NCBI RefSeq assembly: GCF_042468235.1
Contig: NZ_CP170386.1
Span: 1,674,001 to 1,738,000 of the forward strand
Direction: 5' to 3'
Source: Lonepinella sp042468235
GTDB taxonomy: Bacteria; Pseudomonadota; Gammaproteobacteria; Enterobacterales; Pasteurellaceae
Length of the DNA stretch: 64,000 nucleotides
In this document: piece after piece, positions 8,525-21,723 of the stretch
Layout of the letters: every line of letters begins with the position of its first letter
Position numbering within the stretch: the first letter of the stretch is position 1
Program-made: the position numbers and the translations under genes
Notes under the pieces: generated by a model
Databases searched by the model: none
What the model saw: only the letters and a program-made list of their open reading frames with translations
Told to the model about the DNA's origin: nothing

Positions 8525-9412
8525 ATGAAAGTCATTATTCCTGTGGCTGGCTTAGGTACGCGAATGTTACCTGCCACCAAAGCCATTCCAAAAGAAATGC
8601 TTACTTTAGTGGATAAACCATTAATTCAATATGTAGTCAACGAATGTGTCAACGCTGGTGTAAAAGAAATCGTGCTAGTGACGCATTCTTCTAAAAATGC
8701 TATTGAAAACCATTTCGACACATCTTTTGAGTTAGAAACGATGTTAGAGAAGCGTGTAAAACGCCAGTTATTGGAAGAAGTGCGTGCTATTTGCCCGAAA
8801 GATGTGACCATTATGCACGTTCGCCAAGGCAATGCCAAAGGCTTGGGACACGCCGTTTTATGTGGTCGTCCTGTGGTGGGTAATGAGCCTTTTGCCGTGG
8901 TGTTGCCTGATGTGCTGTTAGCGGATTTTACAGCTAACCAAAAAACTGAAAATCTTGCCGCTATGATCAAACGCTTTAAAGAAACGGGCAATAGTCAAAT
9001 TATGGTTGCCCCAGTGGATCCAAAAGACGTGAGTAGTTACGGTATTGCAGACTGTGACGGTGTGGAATTTGCTGGTGGTGAAAGTGCCAAAATTGCTCGT
9101 ATGGTAGAAAAACCAAGTGTAGAAAAAGCACCGTCTAATCTTGCAGTAGTAGGGCGTTATGTATTTTCAGCGGGAATTTGGCGTTTATTAGAAAAAACGC
9201 CAGTTGGTGTCGGTGATGAAATTCAATTAACTGATTCCATTGATATGCTTATCGAAAAAGAAACCGTGGAGGCTTTCCACATGACGGGAGAATCTTTCGA
9301 CTGCGGTGATAAAATTGGTTATATGCAAGCCTTTGTGGAATATGGTTTACAACATGAAAAATTAGGCAAACTGTTCAAAGACTATTTGAAAAAATTAGCT
9401 AAAACCTTGTAA
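8525..9412 (+). CDS. galU: GalU, UTP-glucose-1-phosphate uridylyltransferase
   Basis: GalU makes UDP-glucose from UTP and glucose 1-phosphate for LPS outer core and galactose metabolism. The protein is 295 aa from the chosen start and begins MKVIIPVAGLGTRMLPATKA, the nucleotide-binding signature; KEMLTLVDKP follows, then VLPDVLLAD and AGGESAKIARMVEKP. An upstream in-frame ATG at 8507 exists, but AAAGGA lies at the right distance from the ATG at 8525 and the family starts there. It is separated from manB by an uptake-sequence hairpin. Confidence 0.97.
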   Translation: MKVIIPVAGLGTRMLPATKAIPKEMLTLVDKPLIQYVVNECVNAGVKEIVLVTHSSKNAIENHFDTSFELETMLEKRVKRQLLEEVRAICPKDVTIMHVRQGNAKGLGHAVLCGRPVVGNEPFAVVLPDVLLADFTANQKTENLAAMIKRFKETGNSQIMVAPVDPKDVSSYGIADCDGVEFAGGESAKIARMVEKPSVEKAPSNLAVVGRYVFSAGIWRLLEKTPVGVGDEIQLTDSIDMLIEKETVEAFHMTGESFDCGDKIGYMQAFVEYGLQHEKLGKLFKDYLKKLAKTL

Positions 9413-9466
9413 CAAGCGAGATAAAAAAATAGGATTAGGGTGCGTTCAAACGTACCCTAACTTGCT

Positions 9467-10525
9467 TTAAAACCCCAATTTCCGCATTTCATTCACCACA
9501 TCTTTCACTTCAATTTCTGCCATCAAATTTTTACCTGATAATTTGGTTGCCCATGGTAATTCACTAGACGGCTTATGAAATTCTTTAAACGCATTTTGCT
9601 CATAGACCGAAATCACATTATCCAAATTATGATAAGGACCTGTTCGCCAAGGATTATGATAAGCATACAGACCGATAACAGGTGTTCCCACCATGGTGGC
9701 AATATGAGCAGGACCACTATCGGGTGCGATCACTAAATCTGCTTGTTGGATTAAAGCGGTCAATTCAGCTAAACTCGTTTTTCCGCACGCATTGGTTATC
9801 TGATTATCACAAAGTGCGGTGATTTTTTGGCAAATTTCCATTTCTCGTGAAGCAGGAGAACCACATAAAATCACGTTAATACCTTGTTGAGTGGCAACAT
9901 TGGCGAGCTCCGCATAGCGTTCAATCAGCCAATCTTTTTCCGCTTTACTGGAACAAGGGGAAATAATCAGATTGCGTTGGTTTGGTTGAATAAAGGTTTT
10001 TGCCTTTTGTTGTGCTGGCAAAGAAAGATTTAATTGCCAATGCGGGGTAAATTTTGCTACGCCAATTTTTTCGGCAAATGCCATAAAACCGTCTAACACA
10101 TGGGGATTTTCGGGATCATTCACCCGTTGATTAACAAAAAAACATTGTCCCTCTCTTGAGCGTTTTTTACCAAAACCGATTTTATATTTGGCTTTAATAC
10201 CTAAAGATAAAATAGATGCACGGAAAGCGGTTTGCATATTTAATAAAGCATCAAATGATTGATTTCTTAGCTGTTTCCATAAAGCAAAAACGCCTCGCCA
10301 ACCTGTTTTTTTATCAAATATAACTAAATCAATAGGCGGATTTTCAGGCATGACTTGCGATAATAACGCATACTCCACCTTTCCCACAATCCAAGTGATT
10401 TGACAAGCAGGATAAAAACGAGCAATTTCTTGTACCACGGCTAAAGTATGCGTAATATCACCAATGGCGGAAAGGCGTAGAACGCATAGGGATCTAGGGG
10501 GTTGTTGTTGGCTAAAAAGGGGCAT
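9467..10525 (-). CDS. opsX: OpsX-type heptosyltransferase I
   Basis: A GT9-family transferase adding the first heptose to Kdo of the LPS inner core. The protein is 352 aa. The N-terminal LCVLRLSAIGDITHTLAVVQ is the acceptor-side motif of the family, LIISPCSSKAEKDW matches the middle segment, and VIAPDSGPAHIATMVGTPVIGLYAYHNPWRTGPY is the ADP-heptose-binding region with D and the SGPAH element. It is divergent from kdkA with 76 bases between starts. The same opsX/kdkA pair is known in H. influenzae, where the two work on the same phosphorylated Kdo. Confidence 0.93.
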   Translation of the reverse strand: MPLFSQQQPPRSLCVLRLSAIGDITHTLAVVQEIARFYPACQITWIVGKVEYALLSQVMPENPPIDLVIFDKKTGWRGVFALWKQLRNQSFDALLNMQTAFRASILSLGIKAKYKIGFGKKRSREGQCFFVNQRVNDPENPHVLDGFMAFAEKIGVAKFTPHWQLNLSLPAQQKAKTFIQPNQRNLIISPCSSKAEKDWLIERYAELANVATQQGINVILCGSPASREMEICQKITALCDNQITNACGKTSLAELTALIQQADLVIAPDSGPAHIATMVGTPVIGLYAYHNPWRTGPYHNLDNVISVYEQNAFKEFHKPSSELPWATKLSGKNLMAEIEVKDVVNEMRKLGF

Positions 10526-10601
10526 AAAAAAAGATCCTTATTTTTTGCGAAACATAACTATTTTAAAGTAGAATGATGCGAACGCCAACAAGGAATATAA
10601 A

Positions 10602-11339
10602 ATGATTGAACGACAAGATCAAAATTGCTTTTTTTTATTAGCGAATGACAGTTATGCTGAACTCGATTATCGTCAATTTTTTAATCCAGATTACTGGTTA
10701 AAAAAAGAGCGAGTTTCAGGCACCGCCAAAGGACGTGGCACCACTTACTTTTTACAAACCGAAGATTTATTCGGTGTGAATGTGAGCTTACGCCATTATT
10801 ATCGTGGCGGATTATGGGGTAAAATTATTCGAGATCGCTACCGTTTTACCGTACTTTCACAAACCCGCAGTTTTGCCGAATTACGTTTGTTGCAAAAATT
10901 ATACTTAGCGGGTTTGCCTGTGCCGAAGCCAATTATGGCGGTCGTTGAAAAAGGTAAGTTAGGTATTTGTTATCGTGCCGATATTTTGATGGAAAAGATC
11001 GAAAATGCTCAGGATTTAACCGCACTTTTACAACATCAAACCTTGCCCTCAGAAATTTGGCAACAGATTGGCGGCTTAATTCGCCAATTGCACGATTTAC
11101 AAATTTGCCATACGGATTTAAACGCCCATAATATTTTGCTCCAACAGACAGCAACAGGGCAAAAATGTTGGTTGTTAGATTTTGATAAGTGCGGTGAAAA
11201 ATCAGGGGATTTTTGGAAACAAGGCAATCTTGAACGATTACAGCGTTCTTTTCATAAGGAAATTGAACGGATGAAAATTCAATTTAGCACGCAAAATTGG
11301 CAAGATTTATTAACTGGTTATCACAATCGCCAGATTTAA
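10602..11339 (+). CDS. kdkA: KdkA, Kdo kinase
   Basis: KdkA phosphorylates position 4 of the single Kdo on lipid A, a trait of Haemophilus-type LPS. The protein is 245 aa with a kinase-like fold: ICYRADILMEKI in the hinge, CHTDLNAHNILL (about residues 168-179) as the catalytic loop with HxDLNxxN, and WLLDFDKC as the metal-binding DFD. RBS AAGGAA is 8 bases before the ATG. An uptake sequence lies inside the gene. Together with waaA and opsX it makes up most of the inner-core start. Confidence 0.96.
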   Translation: MIERQDQNCFFLLANDSYAELDYRQFFNPDYWLKKERVSGTAKGRGTTYFLQTEDLFGVNVSLRHYYRGGLWGKIIRDRYRFTVLSQTRSFAELRLLQKLYLAGLPVPKPIMAVVEKGKLGICYRADILMEKIENAQDLTALLQHQTLPSEIWQQIGGLIRQLHDLQICHTDLNAHNILLQQTATGQKCWLLDFDKCGEKSGDFWKQGNLERLQRSFHKEIERMKIQFSTQNWQDLLTGYHNRQI

Positions 11340-11389
11340 TGATAGAATACCGCACATTTTGAATAGATAAAAAATTATTAGGAAAACAG

Positions 11390-13105
11390 ATGCGTACAAG
11401 TCAATATTTATTTTCAACGCTAAAAGAAACCCCGAATGATGCTCAAGTGGTGAGCCATCAGTTAATGCTAAGAGCAGGTATGATTCGCCCGATAGCATCT
11501 GGCTTATATAACTGGTTGCCAACAGGTGTTAAGGTATTGAAAAAAGTTGAAAATATTATTCGTGAAGAAATGAACAAAGGTGGAGCCATTGAAGTGCTTA
11601 TGCCAGTGGTACAACCTGCCGAACTTTGGCAAGAATCAGGGCGTTGGCAGGATTATGGTGCAGAGCTATTGCGTTTTACTGATCGTGGTAAACGTGATTT
11701 TGTGTTAGGACCTACTCACGAAGAAGTGATCACCGATTTAGTTCGCCGTGAAATCAGTTCTTATAAACAGTTACCGCTGAATTTATATCAAATTCAAACC
11801 AAATTCCGTGACGAAGTTCGCCCACGTTTTGGCGTAATGCGTTCCCGTGAATTTGTGATGAAAGACGCTTATTCTTTCCACACCACGAAAGAAAGTTTAC
11901 AACAAACTTATGATGTGATGTATCAGGTTTATAGCAATATTTTCAATCGGCTAAACTTAGATTTCCGTGCAGTACAAGCGGATACAGGTTCAATCGGTGG
12001 TTCCGCATCACATGAGTTTCAAGTGCTGGCTCAAAGCGGTGAAGATGATGTGGTATTTTCTACCGAAAGTGATTTTGCCGCCAATATTGAATTAGCGGAA
12101 GCGGTGGCGGTAGGTGAACGTTCACAACCAACTAAAGCGATGGAATTAGTGGATACGCCAAATGCCAAAACCATTGCGGAATTGGTAGAACAGTTTAATC
12201 TGCCGATTGAGAAAACCGCCAAAACCTTGATTGTAAAAGGGGCTACAGAAGAACAGCCGTTAATCGCCTTAATCTTACGTGGTGATCATGAATTAAATGA
12301 AGTTAAAGCTCAAAAACACCCGTTAGTCGCTGATCCATTAGAATTTGCTGACGAAGCAACAATTAAAGCCAAAATTGGGGCAGGTGTGGGTTCACTCGGT
12401 GTCGTGAATTTACCGATTCCAGCGGTGATTGATCGCTCCGTGGCATTAATGTCTGATTTTAGTGTGGGAGCGAATATTGACGGCAAACATTATTTCAATG
12501 TGAACTGGGAACGTGATGTGGCGTTGCCTGAAATCTTTGATTTGCGTAACGTAGTCGAGGGTGATCCAAGTCCAGACGGAAAAGGCACATTGCAAATTAA
12601 ACGAGGCATTGAAGTGGGGCATATTTTCCAACTGGGGACTAAATATTCCGAAGCCATGAAAGCCACCGTGCAAGGCGAAGACGGCAAACCGTTGGTGATG
12701 ACGATGGGTTGCTATGGTGTAGGTGTGACTCGTGTAGTGGCAGCTGCCATTGAACAACATCATGATGAGCGTGGAATTATTTGGTCAAGCGATGAGATTG
12801 CCCCATTTACTGTGGCGATTGTGCCAATGAATATGCACAAATCCGACACAGTGCAACAATTCTCCGAAGATTTATACCGCACTTTACAATCGCAAGGTGT
12901 CGATGTGATTTTTGACGATCGCAAAGAACGCCCTGGCGTCATGTTTGCGGACATGGAATTGATCGGTGTACCACACCAAGTGGTGATTGGTGAGAAAAAT
13001 CTAGTGAATGGCGAAATTGAATATAAAAACCGCCGTACAGGGGAAAAGCAGATGATTGCAAAAGATGAACTGTTAGCGTTCTTAAAAGAAAATGTGAACG
13101 CCTAG
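11390..13105 (+). CDS. proS: ProS, prolyl-tRNA synthetase
   Basis: ProS charges tRNA-Pro and hydrolyses Ala-tRNA-Pro. The 571 aa bacterial-type protein has motif 1/2 sequence (VLGPTHEEVITDLV, TKFRDEVRPRFGVMRSREFVMKDAYSFH), an INS editing insertion (about residues 225-400, with KTLIVKG), motif 3 (MTMGCYGVGVTRVVAAAIEQ) and the anticodon-binding domain at the end. RBS AGGAAAAC precedes the ATG. It is followed by a perfect 13-bp palindrome and then by the transposon relic. Confidence 0.98.
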   Translation: MRTSQYLFSTLKETPNDAQVVSHQLMLRAGMIRPIASGLYNWLPTGVKVLKKVENIIREEMNKGGAIEVLMPVVQPAELWQESGRWQDYGAELLRFTDRGKRDFVLGPTHEEVITDLVRREISSYKQLPLNLYQIQTKFRDEVRPRFGVMRSREFVMKDAYSFHTTKESLQQTYDVMYQVYSNIFNRLNLDFRAVQADTGSIGGSASHEFQVLAQSGEDDVVFSTESDFAANIELAEAVAVGERSQPTKAMELVDTPNAKTIAELVEQFNLPIEKTAKTLIVKGATEEQPLIALILRGDHELNEVKAQKHPLVADPLEFADEATIKAKIGAGVGSLGVVNLPIPAVIDRSVALMSDFSVGANIDGKHYFNVNWERDVALPEIFDLRNVVEGDPSPDGKGTLQIKRGIEVGHIFQLGTKYSEAMKATVQGEDGKPLVMTMGCYGVGVTRVVAAAIEQHHDERGIIWSSDEIAPFTVAIVPMNMHKSDTVQQFSEDLYRTLQSQGVDVIFDDRKERPGVMFADMELIGVPHQVVIGEKNLVNGEIEYKNRRTGEKQMIAKDELLAFLKENVNA

Positions 13106-13157
13106 AACCTAGACCTTACACAGAGATCTGCCCCCAAAAAGTGAGACTAACGACTAA

Positions 13158-13185
13158 TGTAGAAGATCAGTTCTGATCTTCTACA
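13158..13185 (+). terminator. Perfect 13-bp palindrome after proS
   Basis: TGTAGAAGATCAG, two T, CTGATCTTCTACA. It lies 53 bases after the proS stop and 8 bases outside the transposon end. No T-run follows, so it may be a processing or bidirectional stop signal rather than a standard terminator. Confidence 0.45.
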
Positions 13186-13213
13186 AATTGGCATAGTAGA
13201 CAAAATAGTTGGT

Positions 13214-13260
13214 AAAAAGTGGGTTAAAGCCTTATAGTAATTGGCTTTAACCCACTTTTT
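13214..13260 (+). promoter_or_regulatory. Subterminal 18-bp hairpin in the transposon left end
   Basis: AAAAAGTGGGTTAAAGCC pairs perfectly with GGCTTTAACCCACTTTTT across an 11-base loop, ending 7 bases before the transposase ATG. Read outward or inward it has a T-run, so it could stop read-through from proS or hide the transposase start. The relic at 2045-2079 keeps the same hairpin with compensating changes. Confidence 0.7.
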
Positions 13261-13266
13261 TGAATT

Positions 13267-14247
13267 ATGAATAAAAAATTGCCCTTTTTGCCAAAATCCG
13301 TCAATTCAGAGATATGGCATTCAAAATAATATTCAACGCTATAAATGCACATCTTGTAATAAAACTTTTTCCTTAACAAAGAAATTAAATCCAATTAAAA
13401 TTTGGCAAGATTACACTGAAGGAAAACAATCTTATAAACAGCTTGCCGAGAAATATCATTGTTCAATTAGAACCATTCAACGATATTTATTAAAAGCCCC
13501 TAAAACCTCGTTAAATCAACCCAAAAACAAATCTCTAAATCTTATTATAGATACTACATTCTTTGGCAGAAACTTTGGGGTCATGATCTTTATGGATTTG
13601 TATACGAAAAAGGTGATTTATCATCAAATTGTAAAGACAGAAAAGGCTGTTTATTATGCTATGGCGATAAATCAATTTAGAGAGAAAGGCTATATAATAC
13701 AATCAATTACCTGCGATGGTAAACGTGGGTTATTGAAAGATATTTTTGATACACCGATTCAATTATGTCAATTTCATCAAGTCGCTATTGTGACCAGAAA
13801 ATTAACAAGAAACCCCAAATCAGAAGCTGGGATAGCCTTAAAAGTATTAGTAGCTAGATTAAAATCAAGTTTAAAAAATGAATTCTATCGTGAATTACAT
13901 TATTGGTATATTATAAAGATTGTATTGATGAACGGTCTGAATACCCCAATGAAAAAGGTCATTATCCATTTAAACATCGTAAATTAAGGAGTGCTTATAC
14001 GAGTTTATTACATAATCAAGATTATTTATTTACATTTGAGAAATATCCTGAATTAAATATGGATAAGACAATAAACCGCATAGAAAATTTATTTAGTAAA
14101 CTTAAAGGAAAACTGATTGTTCATCACGGATTATCTAAGAAGAATAAGATTATGTTTATAAAGGATTTTTTTAATATAAATTGCTATGATATTTCACCAT
14201 ACATCAGAAAATACCACAATACCTTGTATATCAATGGATTTACATGA
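13267..14247 (+). pseudogene. Frameshifted transposase with zinc ribbon and MULE/IS256-like catalytic core
   Basis: Joined across frames, the product is about 325 aa. It starts with a zinc ribbon (CPFCQ...CTSCNKTF), then an HTH (SYKQLAEKYHCSIRTIQRYL). Catalytic segments follow: LIIDTTFFG (first Asp), ITCDGKRGLLKDIF (second Asp) with CQFHQ, and TINRIENLFSKLKGKL (Glu), then HHGLSKKNK. This order resembles IS1249-like members of the IS256 superfamily; the family name is my inference. Break 1: the ATG at 13267 is in another frame from the zinc ribbon, explained by one extra A in the A run at 13273-13278. Break 2: near 13905 the frame changes again within LHYWY/YYKDCIDERSEYPNE. So the gene is inactive unless slippage rescues the first break. 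Confidence 0.8.
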
Positions 14248-14407
14248 TTTCAGTAACTCATTATAATTCAGAATATATCATCAATATTCAGTTTTTTAGT
14301 AACCATTTTGGTATCTAAATGGCAGACAGCTTAATTTTTAGGTTACTAAAGAAGGTCAAAAAACTGTTTTATGATTAAACATTGGGGAACGGTAAAGGGA
14401 GAATTTT

Positions 14408-15620
14408 ATGGCTAAGAAAGTTCATCAACTTGTTGATACGGAAATAAAAAAGGCAAAGGCAACCGATAAACCATATACATAACTGATGGTGGTGGATTAT
14501 TTTTACTGATTTCAACCACGGGTTCTAAATCGTGGCGTTTCAATTATTATCACCCAGTGACCAAAAAAAGAACAAAAATGGCTTTAGGTATGTACCCAGC
14601 AATCGGGTTATTAAAAGCTCGTACGTTGCGAGATGAATACAAAAAACTGCTTGCCAATCATATTGATCCACAAGAACATATCAAAGCTGAAAAACAAGAG
14701 AAGTTACAAGCAACACAACATATTTAGCCATTGCCGAACAATGGAAACAAAAGAAATCCGCTGAAATCAAACAAGTAACCCTAAATAACTATTGGCGTAG
14801 ATTGGAGCTTTATGCTTTTCCTGAACTCGGTCATTTACCAATTGCAAGTATTAAACCATTACAAGTCACTGAAATGGTTAAACCCTTGTTTAACCGTGGC
14901 GTCAATTCAACAGGTATATCTCTTTTGCAAACAATCAATGAAATTATGCGGTTTGCTGTTAATCGTGGTATTATTGAGTTCAATAAATGTGCTGATATTG
15001 CTGACACATTTGTGCGTTCTAAAGTAACACATCACCCTACTATTCGCCCCGAAGATTTACCTGAATTCTTTGCAGCATTGCGTGATTCACACGCTGATTT
15101 AGTCATCAAATCCTTGATTGAATTTTCATTGCTGACAATGGCAAGACCAAAAGAAGCGTCTAATGCCAAATGGACTGAAATTGATTTTGAGCAAGCCTTA
15201 TGGCATATCCCCGCTGAACGTATGAAAATGAAACGAGCATTTACTATTCCATTATCTCCACAAGCGGTGAAGATTTTACAAAAATTGCAAAAAATGACAG
15301 GTCGTAGTCCTTATATTTTTCAAAGTATGAAGAAACCATCACAACCAATAGGTTCACAGATTGCTAATAATACGATTAAACAAATGGGTTATAAGAGGCA
15401 ATTAACATCACACGGTTTACGTTCTATCGCTAACGCCTATTTGAGTGAAAAATTTATTGATGTGAATGTTGAAATCATTGAAGCCTGTTTATCGCACCGA
15501 AGTACAAACCAAGTGCGTAATGCCTATAATCGTTCAACATTCCTTGAGCACCGAAAACCTTTGATGAATGACTGGGGGAATTTTGTTGAAAGTTGTATCA
15601 AAGGTAGTTTCAATTTATAG
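14408..15620 (+). pseudogene. P4-type tyrosine recombinase (integrase), two frameshifts
   Basis: The reconstructed protein is about 400 aa. An N-terminal arm-binding domain (MAKKVHQLVDTEIKKAKATDKPYT, then TDGGGLFLLIS, SKSWRFNYYHP, KMALGMYPAIGL) is followed by a core-binding domain and a catalytic domain with MARPKEA (Arg I), SHGLRSIANAYL (HxxR), LSHRSTNQVRNAY (His and the likely Tyr nucleophile). The frame breaks after PYT (stop at 14480) and at about 14722; each needs one missing base. The catalytic half is open from 14724 to the stop and could make a truncated protein from the Met at 14802. RBS AAAGGGAG precedes the first ATG. No tRNA gene or att repeat is seen next to it. Confidence 0.88.
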
Positions 15621-15646
15621 CATAATACCCAATAATGGATTTTTAT

Positions 15647-15949
15647 TTATTTTTGTTCTAACAAATTAACAATTCTATCTAACCTATTGATTTCTTGTTG
15701 TCTTTGTTCTAACAAGTCATCTTTATATTTTAACATTAATTTTTCAATTTCAGCGAGTAACGATTCATCATTTTGACCATAATAAACAACATTATTATCA
15801 ACACTATCATTGTGTAAGAAATATACTCCCTTTTGGGTGGCATTCATAAATTCCAAAGCATCCATATTAAAAAGATTAGCAATTTGCTCTAGCTTTTCCA
15901 AACTTAACTTACTTTCACCACGTTCAATTTTTGCATAAATATAGTTGAT
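15647..15949 (-). pseudogene. XRE-family regulator, 5' end lost
   Basis: In the open frame, NYIYAKIERGESKLSLEKLEQIANLF is the second half of an XRE helix-turn-helix. It continues into a C-terminal part (about 60 residues) ending in a short coiled coil rich in Glu, Lys and Leu. Upstream the frame reads into unrelated AT-rich sequence with a stop, 25 bases from a transposon end copy at 15973-15996. About 25-30 N-terminal codons are missing. An internal Met at 15901 could give an 84-residue product without a working DNA-binding domain. Confidence 0.7.
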
Positions 15950-15972
15950 TCTAATTATTAAAAATAATCAAA

Positions 15973-15996
15973 ACCAACTATTTTGTCTACTATACC
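15973..15996 (-). mobile_element. Isolated copy of the transposon left end
   Basis: The complement reads GGTATAGTAGACAAAATAGTTGGT, matching 23 of 24 bases of 13190-13213 and identical over 20. It faces the left end at 13192, and no transposase lies inside it. It is probably what remains of a second copy whose insertion cut the XRE gene. Confidence 0.75.
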
Positions 15997-16010
15997 TAAA
16001 AATGTCGGTC

Positions 16011-16056
16011 AATACAAAAAAACAAAACCCCGGCTACTCACATAACCGGGGTTTCT
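16011..16056 (-). terminator. rRNA operon terminator
   Basis: On the minus strand AAACCCCGGTTATG...AGTAGCCGGGGTTTT is an 8- to 10-bp GC-rich stem followed by GTTTTTTTGT. It lies 15 bases after the 5S gene and is the strongest terminator in the window. Confidence 0.9.
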
Positions 16057-16071
16057 CTTGATAATAAAAAA

Positions 16072-16186
16072 CCTGATGGCGACCTACTCTCACATTGGGA
16101 AACCCAACACTACCATCGGCATTACAGCATTTCACTTCTGAGTTCGGCATGGAGTCAGGTGGCACTACTGCATTATGACCATCAGG
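16072..16186 (-). rRNA. rrf: 5S ribosomal RNA
   Basis: Minus-strand sequence begins CCTGATGGTCATAATGCAG and ends GAGAGTAGGTCGCCATCAGG, with self-pairing ends. The internal CCGAACTCAGAAGTGAAA and GATGGTAGTGTGGG-type blocks are conserved 5S sequence. Length about 115 nt. Confidence 0.97.
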
Positions 16187-16342
16187 ATTATTCCTTTGAT
16201 GATTGAGCCTTTTAAATCACGACCCTACTTATTTTTTAGTCTTCTTCTAAAATTTGAAACAAGCTGTCTGTTCGATTTTCTTTTGTCTGTACTGCTTTAT
16301 TTAGTTCTTAGCTTAATCCACCCAAAAACACTTGAGCGTTGT

Positions 16343-19240
<2,898 letters not shown>

Positions 19241-19400
19241 ACAACCTCAAATGTTTTTTTAGAACAATTGATATTGCGTTTCAACTAAACACTTGACTGC
19301 TTTTGTTCAGTCAAGATTTTTTCTTCTACTCAGACTTTCTTGTGTTAATTCACTTTCATCAATTAACCCGAAAATCTCTCAGTTTTCAGCTTGTTTCCAA

Positions 19401-19416
19401 TTTTTTAAAGAACAGT
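19401..19416 (-). promoter_or_regulatory. boxA-like antitermination element before 23S
   Basis: Minus strand ACTGTTCTTTAAAAAA resembles boxA (TGCTCTTTAACAA) in the 16S-23S spacer, where NusB/S10 antitermination complexes load in E. coli. Confidence 0.5.
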
Positions 19417-19528
19417 AAGATTATCGGCTTTCGCCTATCATCATTGTTAAATTAACTTAGTTAAACCAACTTATTTTTTTGTTTTTTAATTTAGTTAACT
19501 TAACAATGATGATAACAACAAGATTTTT

Positions 19529-19604
19529 TGGTGGAGATAAGCGGGATCGAACCGCTGACCTCCTGCGTGCAAGGCAGGCGCTCTCCCAGCTGAGCTATAT
19601 CCCC
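19529..19604 (-). tRNA. tRNA-Ala (TGC)
   Basis: Minus strand GGGGATATAGCTCAGCTGGG...TCTCCACCA folds as a full cloverleaf of 76 nt with encoded CCA. The anticodon loop CTTGCAC gives anticodon TGC. It sits in the 16S-23S spacer. Confidence 0.98.
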
Positions 19605-19661
19605 ATTTTCATTGCCTACGCACTCTCGCTCTGTGATTTCGCTTTCGCTTCACCGCTTGAG

Positions 19662-19738
<77 letters not shown>

Positions 19739-19823
19739 GTAGGGCAATTCTCGTTGCTTTCTTTTTTCTTTGTTTACAATTACCAGCCAATCTGTGTGGA
19801 CACTTATTGTCGCTCGTTTTGGG

Positions 19824-21363
<1,540 letters not shown>

Positions 21364-21528
21364 AGTTCGATCGCTCAATAAACTGCTTGCTTTTAAATCT
21401 TTCTTTTCATTCCCAAAAGAACAAAAAGTTAATGAATTTCTAAGTTAAGCACCTATTAAGACTTCAAGTTTTATTTAATTTTTTAAAACTAGTCAATCAA
21501 CAAGTGCCCACACAGATTGTCTGATAAA

Positions 21529-21541
21529 TTGTTAAAGAACG
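21529..21541 (-). promoter_or_regulatory. boxA in the 16S leader
   Basis: Minus strand CGTTCTTTAACAA closely matches boxA. It lies about 170 bases upstream of mature 16S, the expected place for rRNA antitermination. Confidence 0.65.
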
Positions 21542-21565
21542 TTCGCTTATTTTAGCGAAAATAAA

Positions 21566-21611
21566 ACGACGCACGTTAGAAAGTTTCAGTTTTCACAACT
21601 GTGCGTCGTTG
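21566..21611 (-). other. Leader hairpin of the rRNA operon
   Basis: AACGACGCAC and GTGCGTCGTT form a 10-bp stem around about 25 bases, immediately downstream of the promoter. Possibly a processing or leader-stability element. Function is not known from sequence. Confidence 0.5.
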
Positions 21612-21621
21612 TGTGGGGCGT

Positions 21622-21650
21622 ATTATAGTGATCTTACTCACCTTTGCAAG
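21622..21650 (-). promoter_or_regulatory. rRNA operon promoter with GC-rich discriminator
   Basis: Minus strand CTTGCA, 17-base spacer, TATAAT, then ACGCCCCAC. The GC-rich discriminator after the -10 is the hallmark of stringently controlled rrn promoters. Confidence 0.8.
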
Positions 21651-21723
21651 TTTTTTTTGCAGATTTTTCTGAAAAAGCACTTATTCGCACATAAAATCAA
21701 CAATACACCTGTTTAAACTTAAT

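Larger units (their letters stand above)
13192..14317 (+). mobile_element. Insertion sequence with terminal inverted repeats, decayed
   Basis: Left end AGTAGACAAAATAGTTGGTAAAAA (from 13195) and the complement of the right end AGATACCAAAATGGTTACTAAAAA (14293-14316) are clear imperfect inverted repeats of about 24 bases. The element is about 1.12 kb and holds one broken transposase frame. No obvious target duplication was found. A subterminal hairpin sits between the left end and the coding region. Copies of one or other end also occur at 2018, 15973 and possibly 37361. Confidence 0.8.
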
